The translations under genes and the position numbers were made by a program. This document shows positions 8,117 to 16,676 of a DNA stretch of 40,782 bases, one piece after another; positions within the stretch are counted from its first letter, which is position 1, and each line of letters starts with the position of its first letter. The DNA is from Planctomycetaceae bacterium (GTDB lineage: Bacteria; Planctomycetota; UBA8742; UBA2392; JABWBM01): positions 1 to 40,782 of the forward strand of contig JABWBM010000004.1 of NCBI GenBank assembly GCA_013360495.1, written 5' to 3'. The notes beneath the pieces were generated by a model. The model was not told the DNA's origin. It searched no databases and saw nothing but the letters and a program-made list of their open reading frames with translations.

Positions 8117-8394
8117 GCCCACCCCTGTTATCTCGTAGCCCCCGCAAGGAGGCGTTGGTTCCCGGCACGTTTCGCGCGATGACAAACGCGACGGTTTTGC
8201 CGTCGCCGATGATCCTTCCTCACGCGTGAAGGGGCGCATCCTAACAGTGGTGTTCGGCGAGGTCAAAGACGGAACCGGAGAGTGTCAAAAATTTTGTACC
8301 ACTAGGGGTTGTGGGTCTTGTGAAGGCGGATACCAGCTTGGTACTTCGTCGCGTTTCGCTTGTGATGCAGCCCATTTTGGAGCACACTCTCCAT

Positions 8395-9741
8395 ATGAAG
8401 ACAGCCGCGAGAGAATCGTCCGGCAAGATCAAGCGAATCGTCGCGCCGCGCTTCGGGGAGGAGCGCTATGAAACGACATTGCCCTGCGGCCTCTTTGTCA
8501 GTGTGGCGCCGCGGCGCGGCTTCGCGGGCAAGTTTGCTATGTTGGGATTTAAATTCGGTGCGATCGACCAGATGTTCGAATTGCCGGGGAATAAATCCGT
8601 GCGGCTCCCCGAAGGCACGGCGCATTTCCTCGAGCATCAGTTGTTCAAGAAGAAGGACGGCGACCTGAGCGATGCGTTCGGCGCGCGCGGGGCAGTCTCC
8701 AACGCGCAGACAACACATACCACCACGTCGTTTCATTTCGAGGGCGTGGGCGCTTTCGAGGATAATCTGGAGACGCTCTTTCGCCTCGGCTTCGAGCCGT
8801 GGTTCGACAAGGCGCTCGTCGATGTCGAGCGCGGCATCATCGTGCAGGAGTTGGTGAGCTACCGCGACCACCCGCACTGGATGAGCTACCAAAGCCTGAT
8901 GTCGTGCATGTACCACCGCCATCCGGTACGCGTGGATATCGTCGGCACCGAAGAATCGCTCGCGCGTATGACGCCCGCTGCCCTCTCGACGGCGCATAGT
9001 TTGTTCTATCACCCAGCCAACGCGGGGCTTTTCGTTTCGGGGGACGTCGATCCGCACGACACCGTGGAGCTTGCCCATGAACTTGCCACGCGATTCGCGC
9101 GCCGCCAATTGCCCGGAACAATCAAACGCATCCGCGTCGACGAGCCTGCATCCATACGTCGTGCGAAAGATGGGCGTATGATGCAGACGGCGCTGCCGCA
9201 CGTGTTGGTTGGCTACAAGGATGCGGTTTCAGAGTCCATGGGCGGCGAGGAACGGTTGCGCAGGGAGACTGAGGTCGGGCTCGTCCTCGATCTCATGTAT
9301 GGGCGGGGGACGGCGTTTTTCGATGCGCTCTATGGCGACGGTGTCGTCACGGGCGACTTCTCTGCGAGCTACCACACCGAGGCTGATTTCGGTTATGCGA
9401 TGGTGGGGGGCGAGACGACGAATCCGGACGAACTCGTGCGCAGGCTTGAGCAGCGATTAGCGGAGTTCCTGCGCCGGCCGGTGACGGGCGCGGACCTTGA
9501 GCGCAAAAAGCGCAAAATCTTCGGGCGCTTCTTGCGGAACTTCGAATCGGCGGAGGCGACGGCTTTTGCCCACCACGACGCATGGCTTTCTGGAGTCGAT
9601 GTCTTCGATTTCCCGCGCATGGCGGAGTCGATAACGGCGGCTGAGCTGTTAGCCGCCGCCAAAAAACTCTTCGCGCCAAAGCAGCGCTGTGTGAGCCTTG
9701 TTAGCCCGCGCGGAAAGCGTTCACGGGCCAAGTACAAGTAA
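8395..9741 (+). CDS. M16-family zinc metallopeptidase, YmfH-like
   Basis: This 448-residue protein carries the full inverted zinc motif of M16 peptidases, HxxEH...ExxxxxxE: H77-F-L-E80-H81 and E145/E152 (in DVERGIIVQELVSY), so the N-terminal half should be catalytically competent. A second, non-catalytic M16 half follows. YmfH-type proteins normally have about 430 residues and begin shortly before a segment like the YETTLPCGLFVSVAPRRGF seen here, which supports ATG 8395 over the earlier GTG 8311 or ATG 8365. The Shine-Dalgarno is poor (GGAG 12 bases upstream). YmfH often pairs with YmfF, which is not here. Substrate and processing role are unknown. The gene precedes the chaperonin cluster. 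Confidence 0.85.
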   Translation: MKTAARESSGKIKRIVAPRFGEERYETTLPCGLFVSVAPRRGFAGKFAMLGFKFGAIDQMFELPGNKSVRLPEGTAHFLEHQLFKKKDGDLSDAFGARGAVSNAQTTHTTTSFHFEGVGAFEDNLETLFRLGFEPWFDKALVDVERGIIVQELVSYRDHPHWMSYQSLMSCMYHRHPVRVDIVGTEESLARMTPAALSTAHSLFYHPANAGLFVSGDVDPHDTVELAHELATRFARRQLPGTIKRIRVDEPASIRRAKDGRMMQTALPHVLVGYKDAVSESMGGEERLRRETEVGLVLDLMYGRGTAFFDALYGDGVVTGDFSASYHTEADFGYAMVGGETTNPDELVRRLEQRLAEFLRRPVTGADLERKKRKIFGRFLRNFESAEATAFAHHDAWLSGVDVFDFPRMAESITAAELLAAAKKLFAPKQRCVSLVSPRGKRSRAKYK

Positions 9742-9999
9742 AGGATACGAATTTGCGCGGTTTCTTGGGCCAGTTCACATCTTCTGGTGAGATTCCCTTT
9801 TCCGTGCTGCCAAAGCGGCAGCCGCGACTTCGCCTTTCCATGATTCCTGCCACTGCGGCAGCGGGGCAGATCGCCCATAAGCCCATATAGCCAATTATAT
9901 TGCTGCTGTTTCCTAGATGTCTCGGAATAGGTGGACTGGAACGGGAGTTGCTAACCCGTCCGGCAGCATTTACGCCAATACGCAACCGGAGGATGAAGC
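9742..9999 (+). promoter_or_regulatory. Leader region of the chaperonin cluster
   Basis: This 258-base gene-free stretch precedes groEL1. A hairpin with GCTGCC/GGCAGC arms (9806-9822, loop AAAGC) lies 65 bases after the peptidase stop but has no U-run. No CIRCE element (TTAGCACTC-N9-GAGTGCTAA) is present. CCCATAAGCCCATAT near 9876-9890 resembles the -10 of a heat-shock (sigma-32) promoter, but I cannot find a convincing -35. ACGGG and CCCGT flank AGTTGCTAA near 9939-9959 as a weak inverted repeat. Confidence 0.3.
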
Positions 10000-11607
10000 A
10001 TGGGTGCCAAGCAGTTGACCTTTGACGTTGAAGCTCGGGAAAAGATTCGCGGCGGTGTGGACAAGCTTGTCCGCGCTGTCGCCTCAACCATGGGGCCCAA
10101 GGGCCGCACCGCCCTGCTCGACAAGGGCTGGGGCGCGCCGAATGTGACCAAGGACGGCGTCACCGTCGCCGAGGAAATCGACCTCAAGTGCAAATACGAA
10201 AATTGCGGCGCTCAGATGGTGCGCGAAGTCGCATCCAAGACCTCCGATGTCGCGGGTGACGGTACGACTACCGCCACCGTGCTCGCGGGTGCCATCTTCA
10301 ACGAAGGCCTGCGCTATGAAACCGCCGGTCATAATCCGGCCGCCATCAATCGCGGCATTCACTTCGCCGTGTCGGAGATCATCAAGGCGCTTGAGAAACA
10401 GGCCCGCCCCGTGGACGGCCAAAAGGATATTCAGTTTGTCGCAGCCGTCGCAGCCAACAACGACAAGAGCGTCGGTAAAATTATTGCGGAAGCTCAGGAA
10501 AAGGTCGGCAAAGACGGCGTGATCACCGTCGATGAAGGCAAGTCCGCCGAGACCGAAATCAAGGTTGTCGAGGGCATGCAGTTCGACCGCGGCTATCTCT
10601 CCGCCCAGTTCATCACCGATCAAAAGGCGATGAAGGCCGAGCTTGAAAACTGCTACGTCCTCATTCACGAAGACAAGATCACCAACGTGCAGAAGCTCGT
10701 GCCGATCCTCGAGAAGGTCAGCAAGAGCGGGAAACCCCTGTTGATCATCGCGGAAACCATCGAGGGCGAAGCGCTCGCGACGCTGGTCGTCAACAAGTTG
10801 CGCGGCATCCTCCCCTGCTGCGCTGTGAAGGCGCCGGGCTACGGTGACCGCCGCAAGGCGATGCTCGAAGACTTGGCGATACTTACGGGTGCCAAGGCGA
10901 TCATGACCGATCTCGGCATCGACCTCGCGCAGATCGATCTCAAGGACCTTGGCCGCGCGAAGAAGGTGATCATCGATAACGACAACACCACGGTTATTGA
11001 AGGCGCCGGCTCGAAGGATCAACTCAAGGGCCGCATCGCGCAGATTCGCAAGGAAATCGAAACCACGACCTCCGATTACGATCGTGAAAAATTGCAGGAA
11101 CGCCTCGCGAAGCTTGCGGGCGGAATCGCCGAGGTTCGCGTCGGCGCGCCGACCGAAACGGAAATGAAGGAGTTAAAGGCTCGCGTCGAGGACGCACTTC
11201 ACGCCACTCGCGCTGCCATGGAAGGTGGAATCCTTCCGGGCGGTGGCGTCGCCCTGCTGCGCGCGTCGGAGAAGATCGCAAAACTCAAGACCAAGAATGA
11301 GGACGAGCAGATCGGCGTGGACATCGTGCGCGCCGCCATCTCCCGTCCCATCAAGCAGATCGCCGAGAACGCCGGCAAGCACGGCGCGGTGATTGCGGCA
11401 AAGGTGCTGGAGAACAAGTCCGAGAGCTACGGCTGGGACGCGCTCAACGACAAGTACGGCGATATGTTTGACGCCGGCATCGTCGATCCCGCCAAGGTGA
11501 CGATCTCGGCGCTGCAGAACGCGGCGTCCGTGGCGAGCATGTTGCTCACCACCGATTGCATCATCACCGCGAAGCAGGACGAGAGCGACGACGACCACGA
11601 AGACTAA
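10000..11607 (+). CDS. groEL: Chaperonin GroEL, paralogue 1
   Basis: This 535-residue 60-kDa chaperonin starts at ATG 10000 after a strong GGAGGA (9988-9993). Typical segments are present: [23 protein letters not shown], the ATP-binding [13 protein letters not shown], apical-domain ...[34 protein letters not shown], and [10 protein letters not shown]. The family forms double-ring folding cages capped by GroES. The C-terminus ends in an acidic DESDDDHED instead of the Gly-Gly-Met tail that lines the cavity in E. coli GroEL. It is the first gene of a groEL-groES-groEL array, diverged from the second copy, so the two may serve different clients. Confidence 0.96.
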   Translation: MGAKQLTFDVEAREKIRGGVDKLVRAVASTMGPKGRTALLDKGWGAPNVTKDGVTVAEEIDLKCKYENCGAQMVREVASKTSDVAGDGTTTATVLAGAIFNEGLRYETAGHNPAAINRGIHFAVSEIIKALEKQARPVDGQKDIQFVAAVAANNDKSVGKIIAEAQEKVGKDGVITVDEGKSAETEIKVVEGMQFDRGYLSAQFITDQKAMKAELENCYVLIHEDKITNVQKLVPILEKVSKSGKPLLIIAETIEGEALATLVVNKLRGILPCCAVKAPGYGDRRKAMLEDLAILTGAKAIMTDLGIDLAQIDLKDLGRAKKVIIDNDNTTVIEGAGSKDQLKGRIAQIRKEIETTTSDYDREKLQERLAKLAGGIAEVRVGAPTETEMKELKARVEDALHATRAAMEGGILPGGGVALLRASEKIAKLKTKNEDEQIGVDIVRAAISRPIKQIAENAGKHGAVIAAKVLENKSESYGWDALNDKYGDMFDAGIVDPAKVTISALQNAASVASMLLTTDCIITAKQDESDDDHED

Positions 11608-11611
11608 ACAT

Positions 11612-11674
11612 GTAGCGCCATGCGCCCCCGCATGGCGGACTTGAGAAGACGTCACGCGAGGGCGCGTGACGCTA
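11612..11674. repeat. 63-bp double-hairpin cassette, copy A (before groES)
   Basis: Two perfect hairpins in opposite orientation: CGCCATGCG-CCCC-CGCATGGCG (11616-11637) and CGTCACGCG-AGGG-CGCGTGACG (11650-11671), with GTAGCG at the left end and CGCTA at the right end. It differs from copy B at 12040-12103 by two bases. It lies 5 bases after the groEL1 stop, so it could also act as a processing or attenuation structure. Confidence 0.9.
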
Positions 11675-11720
11675 AGACCAAAAACAAGGCAGGCGTTGAA
11701 ATTCAGAGGAGATACGAGCC

Positions 11721-12035
11721 ATGTCAAAGGGTGCAGTTGCAACGAAGGTGAAGATCGTCCCGCTCGATGACCGCGTGGTCGTCAAGCCCGAGGACGCCGA
11801 GACCGTCACATCCGGCGGGATCGTCCTGCCCGACTCCGCGCAGGACAAGCCGACGCGCGGCAAGGTGATCGCCATCGGACCCGGCAAGCTCACCAAGACC
11901 GGCGAGCGCGTGAAACCCGACGTGAAGGTCGGCGACTTGGTGCTCTATGGCAAATACTCCGGCTCAGACGTCAAGATCAACGGCGAAGAGCACAAGATCA
12001 TTCAGGAAGGCGAACTGCTGGCGAAATTGGACTAA
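11721..12035 (+). CDS. groES: Co-chaperonin GroES
   Basis: This 104-residue protein has the Cpn10 sequence IVPLDDRVVVKPEDAETVTS, then GGIVLPDSAQDKPTRGKVIAIGPG as the mobile loop and roof, and VGDLVLYGKYSGSDVKINGEEHKIIQEGELLAKLD as the C-terminal beta barrel. It caps the GroEL ring. ATG 11721 follows GAGGAG (11706-11711). It is the only groES between two groEL genes and is bracketed by the two nearly identical hairpin cassettes. Confidence 0.97.
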   Translation: MSKGAVATKVKIVPLDDRVVVKPEDAETVTSGGIVLPDSAQDKPTRGKVIAIGPGKLTKTGERVKPDVKVGDLVLYGKYSGSDVKINGEEHKIIQEGELLAKLD

Positions 12036-12039
12036 GGAT

Positions 12040-12103
12040 GTAGCGCCATGCGCCCCCGCATGGCGGCTTTGAGAAGACGTCACGCGAGGGCGCGTGACGC
12101 TAC
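12040..12103. repeat. 63-bp double-hairpin cassette, copy B (after groES)
   Basis: It has the same two opposed hairpins as 11612-11674, with GGCT in place of GGAC at the centre. It starts 4 bases after the groES stop and ends 24 bases before groEL2. Together with copy A it makes groES a unit flanked by direct repeats. Confidence 0.9.
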
Positions 12104-12126
12104 GAACACAGACAGGACAAAGCATC

Positions 12127-13731
12127 ATGAGCAAGCAAATCGTGTATGAAACCGAAGCGCGTCAGAAGATTCTCAAGGGAATCGCAACGCTTGCGCGCAC
12201 CGTCAAGTCCACCCTTGGTCCCGCGGGCCGCAGCGTGATCCTCAATAAATCCTTCGGCGCGCCGCAGGTGGTGAACGACGGCGTTACCGTCGCCAAGGAC
12301 ATCGAACTGCCCGACCCCTTCGAGAACATGGGCGCCAAGCTCATGCAGCAAGTGGCGTCGAAGACCAACGACCAGGCGGGCGACGGAACTACGTCGGCCA
12401 CTGTGATCGCCGAAGCCATGCTCGAGGGCGGCATGAAGGCCGTCGCAGCAGGCGTTAACCCCGTGGACATCAAGGCCGGCGTTGACAAGGCTGTCGACGC
12501 GGTGCTGGCTGAACTCGACAAGCTCTCGCGTCCGGTGAAAAGCCGCGACGATCTCGAAGCCGTTGCCACCGTGTCCGCCAACCACGACAAGGAAATCGGC
12601 AAGCTGATCGCCGACGCCATCGAGAAAGTCGGTAAGGAAGGCGTCGTCACCGTCGAAGAGGGCAATGGCCTCGAAACCACCCTCGACTATGTGGACGGCC
12701 TGCGCTTCGACAAGGGCTATCTCTCGCCTTACTTCATCACGGACGTCAAGGCCATGACGGCGGTGATCGAGGACGCGTACATTCTTTTCTTCGACAAGAA
12801 ACTTTCCAACGTGCGTGAGATCATCCCCGTATTGGAGAAGGTCGCCGCCACCGGCAAGCCATTGCTCCTTATCTGTGAAGATGTCGAGGGCGAAGCGCTC
12901 GCGACACTCGTCGTCAACCGCCTGCGCGGGACGCTCAACGTCTGCGCCGTGAAGGCGCCAGGTTTTGGCGACCGTCGTAAAGAAAACTTGGAAGACATGG
13001 CCGTCGTTACCGGCGGCTCCGTCGTTGCCGAGGACCTCGGCATCAAGCTCGAAAATCTCGACGTCAAGCAGCTTGGCCGCGCGAAGAAGGTGGTGATCTC
13101 CAAAGATGACACCATCATCATCGAAGGCGCGGGCAAGCCCGCCGATATCAAGGCTCGCGCTGATTCTCTGCGCGCGCGCATTGAGACGACGACGTCAACC
13201 TACGACAAGGAAAAGCTTCAGGAGCGCCTCGCCAAGATTCAGGGGGGCGTCGCCGTTATCAAAGTCGGTGGAACCACCGAATCGGAAATGAAAGAGCGCA
13301 AGCTGCGCGTCGATGACGCTATCAACGCCACCAAGGCAGCCTATGCTGATGGCATCGTTCCGGGCGGCGGTGTGGCTTATCTGCGTTGTGCCTCGGCCAT
13401 TCAGGGGCTGAAGGTCAAGGGCGATGAGCAGTTCGGCGTGGACATCCTTGCCGGCGCGCTCGAAGCGCCGACGCGCCAGATCGCCGATAACGCGGGCTTC
13501 GATGGCCGCGTCGTGGTCGAAACCCTCAAGGAAAAGGGCGGCGTGACGGGCTTTGACGCTATCTCCGGCGAATACGTCGACATGATCAAGGCCAAATTCA
13601 TCGACCCAACCCGTGTGGCCCGCTGCGCCATTCGCAACGCCGCGTCCATCGCTGCCACGGTGTTGACGACGAATGTGATGGTGACCGAGTTGAAGTCGGA
13701 CAAGGAGGCTTCCGCCGGGGCTATTGTCTAA
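12127..13731 (+). CDS. groEL: Chaperonin GroEL, paralogue 2
   Basis: This 534-residue chaperonin starts at ATG 12127 (MSKQIVYETEARQKILKG), with AGGA at 12114-12117. The upstream in-frame start at 12094 lies in the hairpin repeat. Conserved blocks include [70 protein letters not shown] and IVPGGGVAYLR. The C-terminus (ELKSDKEASAGAIV) lacks a GGM tail, as in paralogue 1. Its sequence is closer to canonical GroEL in the N-terminal hinge and ATP regions, so it may be the housekeeping copy. Confidence 0.96.
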   Translation: MSKQIVYETEARQKILKGIATLARTVKSTLGPAGRSVILNKSFGAPQVVNDGVTVAKDIELPDPFENMGAKLMQQVASKTNDQAGDGTTSATVIAEAMLEGGMKAVAAGVNPVDIKAGVDKAVDAVLAELDKLSRPVKSRDDLEAVATVSANHDKEIGKLIADAIEKVGKEGVVTVEEGNGLETTLDYVDGLRFDKGYLSPYFITDVKAMTAVIEDAYILFFDKKLSNVREIIPVLEKVAATGKPLLLICEDVEGEALATLVVNRLRGTLNVCAVKAPGFGDRRKENLEDMAVVTGGSVVAEDLGIKLENLDVKQLGRAKKVVISKDDTIIIEGAGKPADIKARADSLRARIETTTSTYDKEKLQERLAKIQGGVAVIKVGGTTESEMKERKLRVDDAINATKAAYADGIVPGGGVAYLRCASAIQGLKVKGDEQFGVDILAGALEAPTRQIADNAGFDGRVVVETLKEKGGVTGFDAISGEYVDMIKAKFIDPTRVARCAIRNAASIAATVLTTNVMVTELKSDKEASAGAIV

Positions 13732-13749
13732 CCGGCAGATGGAGGCCCC

Positions 13750-13989
13750 ATGCCGGTGAGCTTTTCCGGCGAATATCGAGATGCCGCCGGCTACTTGCAC
13801 GCCCGCTTTGCGGTGGTGACAGGGGACGGCAAACGATACATGGGTGAAGCGATTTACGACGGCAAACTGGAACGGACAATACTCGATGACGATGTCTTGC
13901 GACTCCCGCGGGACATCGTCATTGAAGTTAAGCGAGGGATGAAGGAGTTCGCTGCGAAGAATGGCACGGGAATTGATACTTCAAAGTGA
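13750..13989 (+). CDS. Small conserved-looking protein of unknown function
   Basis: This 79-residue soluble protein starts at ATG 13750, directly after GGAGG (13741-13745). It begins 18 bases after the groEL2 stop, so it is probably in the chaperonin operon. The sequence is mostly beta-like at the start (MPVSFSGEYRDAAGYLHARF) with a charged helix near the end (IEVKRGMKEFAAKNG). There is no signal peptide, Cys or metal motif. I do not recognise a family. The good ribosome binding site and codon use like its neighbours argue that it is real. Confidence 0.65.
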   Translation: MPVSFSGEYRDAAGYLHARFAVVTGDGKRYMGEAIYDGKLERTILDDDVLRLPRDIVIEVKRGMKEFAAKNGTGIDTSK

Positions 13990-14003
13990 CGCTTGACTGG
14001 AAT

Positions 14004-14103
14004 GTCATTCCCGCGCAGGCGGGAATCCAGAGCCCATCAAAGGGTATTGCGGGGAACTGGATGCCCGCCTCCCGGCTACGCCGAGGCGAGTCGCGGGCAT
14101 GAC
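14004..14103. repeat. CGTCATTCCCGC-type two-hairpin cassette
   Basis: The left hairpin is GTCATTCCCGC..GCGGGAATCCAG (14004-14030). The right part is CTGGATGCCCGC...GCGGGCATGACG (14057-14103), enlarged by an internal CTCCCGGCTACGCCGAGGCGAG segment. The outer ends are inverted (GTCAT...ATGAC). It sits between the small unknown gene and dnaJ. An in-frame ATG at 14099 inside the repeat should not be taken as the dnaJ start. Confidence 0.85.
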
Positions 14104-14125
14104 GCAAGTAGAGGTGAAGTCTCCC

Positions 14126-15253
14126 ATGGCTGAGAAGCGCGACTATTACGAAGTCCTTGGCGTCGAGCGCAACGCCGACGTGGATGCCATTAAGAAGGCC
14201 TACCGCGTCTTGGCGATGAAATATCATCCTGACCGCAACCCCGGCAACGCCGAGGCCGAAGCGAAATTCAAAGAGGCCGCGGAAGCTTATGAAGTCCTCT
14301 CCGATGGCGAAAAGCGCAAGAAGTACGACACCTTCGGCCATGCCGGAGCGCAGGGCGGAACGCGCTTCCAGTCCACCGACGACATTTTCTCCGCCTTTGG
14401 CGACATCTTCGGCGACAGCAGTATCTTCGAGCAGTTCTTTGGCGGCGGGCGTGGCGGTGGGGAACGCAGGCGCGGCCGTCGAGGTTCATCGCTCAAGGTC
14501 GTGATCGAGCTCGATTTCAACGATCCGCTTCAGGTGCAGACGCGCACCGTACAGTTCAAGCGTCACGAGCGCTGCACAACATGCGCCGGCTCAGGCGCGA
14601 AGAAAGGCACCAGCCCGACCGCGTGTTCCCAGTGCGGCGGCGCCGGCCAAGTGGTGATGAATCAGGGGTTCTTTTCGGTTCGCACTACCTGTCCGGTGTG
14701 CAAGGGGCAGGGACAGATTATCCGCGATCCATGCGGGACGTGCGGCGGTTCGGGCTTTGAGAAGGTCTCGCGCGAGGTGGAGATCAAGATTCCCGCCGGC
14801 GTTGAAGACGGCATGACATTGCGTGTGGCGGGCGAGGGCGAGCCGGGCGACCCCGGCGAAGAGAACGGCGATCTGCTCGCGGAGATTCACGTTCATCCCC
14901 ACGCGATTTTTAAACGCCGCGAGGCCGATGTCGCCATACAGCTTCCGGTTGGTTTCGCGCAGGCGGCACTCGGCGACAAGGTCGAGGTGCCGACGCCGCG
15001 CGGCACGGCATCGCTGAAAATCCCCGCCGGGACACAACCCTATACGGTTTTACGTATGCGCGGCGAAGGTTTTCCGGTCATCAACGGCCGTGGCAACGGC
15101 GATATGCTGGTGGAAGTGCTCGTTGAGGTGCCGCGCAAGCTGACGAATGAGCAGAAGGAACTCTTGAAGAAATACGCGCAGACGGAGGAGCAGAATCCCT
15201 CGGACGCGCGCAAGAATTTCTGGGATCGCGTCAAGGGAGTGTTTAATACCTAA
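14126..15253 (+). CDS. dnaJ: Co-chaperone DnaJ (Hsp40)
   Basis: This 375-residue class A J-protein stimulates the DnaK ATPase and delivers clients. The J domain comes first ([23 protein letters not shown]) with HPD at residues 34-36. A Gly/Phe/Arg-rich linker follows, then four CxxCxGxG zinc motifs ([32 protein letters not shown]), and the C-terminal client-binding domains ([17 protein letters not shown]...LRMRGEGFP). ATG 14126 follows GAGGTG and gives the canonical start. dnaK itself is absent, although grpE follows directly. Confidence 0.96.
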   Translation: MAEKRDYYEVLGVERNADVDAIKKAYRVLAMKYHPDRNPGNAEAEAKFKEAAEAYEVLSDGEKRKKYDTFGHAGAQGGTRFQSTDDIFSAFGDIFGDSSIFEQFFGGGRGGGERRRGRRGSSLKVVIELDFNDPLQVQTRTVQFKRHERCTTCAGSGAKKGTSPTACSQCGGAGQVVMNQGFFSVRTTCPVCKGQGQIIRDPCGTCGGSGFEKVSREVEIKIPAGVEDGMTLRVAGEGEPGDPGEENGDLLAEIHVHPHAIFKRREADVAIQLPVGFAQAALGDKVEVPTPRGTASLKIPAGTQPYTVLRMRGEGFPVINGRGNGDMLVEVLVEVPRKLTNEQKELLKKYAQTEEQNPSDARKNFWDRVKGVFNT

Positions 15254-15259
15254 GGGGGT

Positions 15260-15288
15260 GTAGTGCCCCGCGCCCTCGCGGGGCGGAC
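15260..15288. repeat. Single hairpin of the GTAG(C/T)G family
   Basis: GTAGTG starts at 15260, then GCCCCGCG-CCCT-CGCGGGGC, ending CGGAC at 15288. It has the same layout, loop (CCCT) and flanks as the hairpins at 11612, 12040 and 23156, but a different, still fully paired stem. It lies 6 bases after the dnaJ stop. Confidence 0.8.
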
Positions 15289-15345
15289 ATACCCAGAGGC
15301 AGGACGATTTCCCGGATACTGCAAAGTGAAACCTAACGATGTGTT

Positions 15346-15999
15346 ATGGCTGACGAGGCAAACGAGACGAAACCATCCGATGCTGCCACAACGGCGGAGC
15401 AGCTTGTGCGCAAGCTCAACGACGGCGAGGTGACACTCGACGCCATCGACATCGCGCAGCTCCGCGGCTTGTCTGATGAAGAATTGCGCAAGCTATTAGG
15501 GTTGGCACAGGATGCGTCGCGCTATCTTGATCTCGCGCGCCGCACGCAGGCGGAGTTCGACAACTATCAAAAGCGCGCCGAAAAGCAGCGTCAGGACGAA
15601 GCGAAGTACGCGATTGTGCCGCTGGTACGCGAACTGGTCGGGAGCGTTGACAACCTCGCTCGCGCTCGGGCAAGCGCCGAAAAGAACAAGGATTTCGAGC
15701 CGCTGTTCAAGGGCGTCGAGATGACCCATCAGTCCCTGTTGCAAAGCCTCGCCAAATTCGGTGCGCAACCGATCGACGCGAAAGGCGAGGCGTTCAATCC
15801 TGAGTGCCATGAGGCGGTGATGACGGGAAGCGATCCATCGCAGGCCGACGGCGTCGTTCTCGACTGTTTCGAGCAGGGCTGGCGGCTGAAAGATCGCGTA
15901 ATCCGCGCCGCCAAGGTGCGCGTCAACAAGCTTGAAGAAGCGGTGGGGGAGCCGAAGGCGAAGAGCAACGAAGACAATGCCGCCGAAAGCGGGAAGTAG
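15346..15999 (+). CDS. grpE: Nucleotide exchange factor GrpE
   Basis: This 217-residue protein releases ADP from DnaK. It has an acidic disordered N-terminus, a long coiled coil (about residues 55-115, YLDLARRTQAEFDNYQKRAEKQRQDEAKYA, characteristic of GrpE) and a C-terminal beta domain (FNPECHEAVMTGSDPSQADGVVLDCFEQGWRLKDRVIRAAKVRV). The Shine-Dalgarno is weak. It follows dnaJ after a short spacer that contains one family hairpin, and the FmdB gene begins 7 bases after its stop. Confidence 0.95.
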   Translation: MADEANETKPSDAATTAEQLVRKLNDGEVTLDAIDIAQLRGLSDEELRKLLGLAQDASRYLDLARRTQAEFDNYQKRAEKQRQDEAKYAIVPLVRELVGSVDNLARARASAEKNKDFEPLFKGVEMTHQSLLQSLAKFGAQPIDAKGEAFNPECHEAVMTGSDPSQADGVVLDCFEQGWRLKDRVIRAAKVRVNKLEEAVGEPKAKSNEDNAAESGK

Positions 16000-16005
16000 G
16001 AAGCC

Positions 16006-16389
16006 ATGCCGACATACGACTATCAATGCACCGCGTGCGAACACCAATGGGAAGAGTTCCAGTCCATGAACGACAAGCCCCTGCGCAAATGCCCGAAGTG
16101 CGCCAAGCTCAAGGCCAAGCGGCTGATTAGCGCTGGCGCCGGGCTCATTTTCAAAGGCAGCGGCTTCTACGTTACGGATTACAAGAAGTCCGGGCCATCG
16201 AAGGAAAGCGCGTCGAAGGACTCCGGTGGCGACAGTGCGAAACCTGCAAGCGATGCAACCAAGACGGATTCCAAACCGAAGGCTGCCTCCACTTCAAAGT
16301 CTGAATCCGCGCCGAAAGCGGAGCCTTCGAAGAAATCTTCAAGTATGTCATGTGGAATCGGTGGAGGCGGCTGTGGCGCCTGCTCTTAA
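16006..16389 (+). CDS. FmdB-type zinc ribbon protein
   Basis: This 127-residue protein starts with the FmdB/CxxC_CxxC_SSSS ribbon: MPTYDYQCTACEHQWEEFQS, with zinc cysteines C8, C11, C29 and C32, then the usual ...RLISAGAGLIFKGSGFYVTDYK end of the domain at about residue 60. The rest is a Lys/Ser/Ala-rich low-complexity tail ending in a Gly/Cys cluster (GIGGGGCGACS), where the extra Cys residues might bind metal. The molecular role of the family is not established. The Gly codons near its 3' end contain the ribosome binding site of yacG, which overlaps it by 17 bases. Confidence 0.88.
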   Translation: MPTYDYQCTACEHQWEEFQSMNDKPLRKCPKCAKLKAKRLISAGAGLIFKGSGFYVTDYKKSGPSKESASKDSGGDSAKPASDATKTDSKPKAASTSKSESAPKAEPSKKSSSMSCGIGGGGCGACS

Positions 16390-16600
16390 GAAACGCCGTT
16401 GCCCGGAGTGCAAGAAGGCCTACACCTACGAGGACGTGGAGAAGCACCCGACTTATCCCTTTTGCTCGCCACGCTGCAGGCTGATCGATCTCGGCGCGTG
16501 GCTGACCGAGAAATACGCCGTCACCCAGAACATCGATCCCGAAATCGCGGCGCAACTGGCAGAGGGTTCGCCGGAAAGCGGCTCGCCGCCGGAAGAATGA
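16373..16600 (+). CDS. yacG: DNA gyrase inhibitor / zinc-binding protein YacG
   Basis: This 75-residue protein is of YacG type, with zinc ligands C-x2-C-x17-C-x3-C (C10, C13, C31, C35) in RRCPECKK...YPFCSPRCRLIDLGAWLTEKY. The last part is the diagnostic C(S/N)xRCxxxDLGxW signature. In E. coli the protein binds gyrase and inhibits its supercoiling activity. The start is GTG 16373, preceded at five bases by GGAGG (16363-16367), which lies inside the Gly-rich 3' end of the FmdB gene. The 17-base overlap implies translational coupling. It is the last gene of the plus-strand chaperone cluster. Confidence 0.9.
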   Translation: MAPALKKRRCPECKKAYTYEDVEKHPTYPFCSPRCRLIDLGAWLTEKYAVTQNIDPEIAAQLAEGSPESGSPPEE

Positions 16601-16636
16601 CCCTCCAGCGGCGAGCACGTTATAAAGATATTTATA

Positions 16637-16654
16637 TGGACTTCTTCAAGTCCA
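16637..16654. terminator. Hairpin between convergent yacG and the oxygenase gene
   Basis: TGGACTT-CTTC-AAGTCCA forms a 7-bp stem with a tetraloop, 37 bases after the yacG stop and 23 bases before the oxygenase stop on the other strand. There is no clear U-run on either side, so termination is likely but weak or factor-assisted. Confidence 0.4.
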
Positions 16655-16676
16655 CTACGTAAGTCTTATGTATGGC

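Noticed and set aside
6857-8182. 441-residue ORF antisense to dnaA, and similar long antisense ORFs at 34862-36451 and 39058-40215
   Set aside because: They are high-GC shadow frames of dnaA, the cytochrome b gene and flgE. They have biased composition, no family motifs and no ribosome binding sites.
8117-8394. Replication origin next to dnaA
   Set aside because: I see no cluster of DnaA boxes or AT-rich unwinding region, and no dnaN/recF/gyrB neighbours.
11720-13731. Insertion sequence around groES or a CRISPR array built from the hairpin repeats
   Set aside because: There are only two direct copies, separated by a gene, and no transposase or spacers. Repeats elsewhere are too few and irregular for CRISPR.
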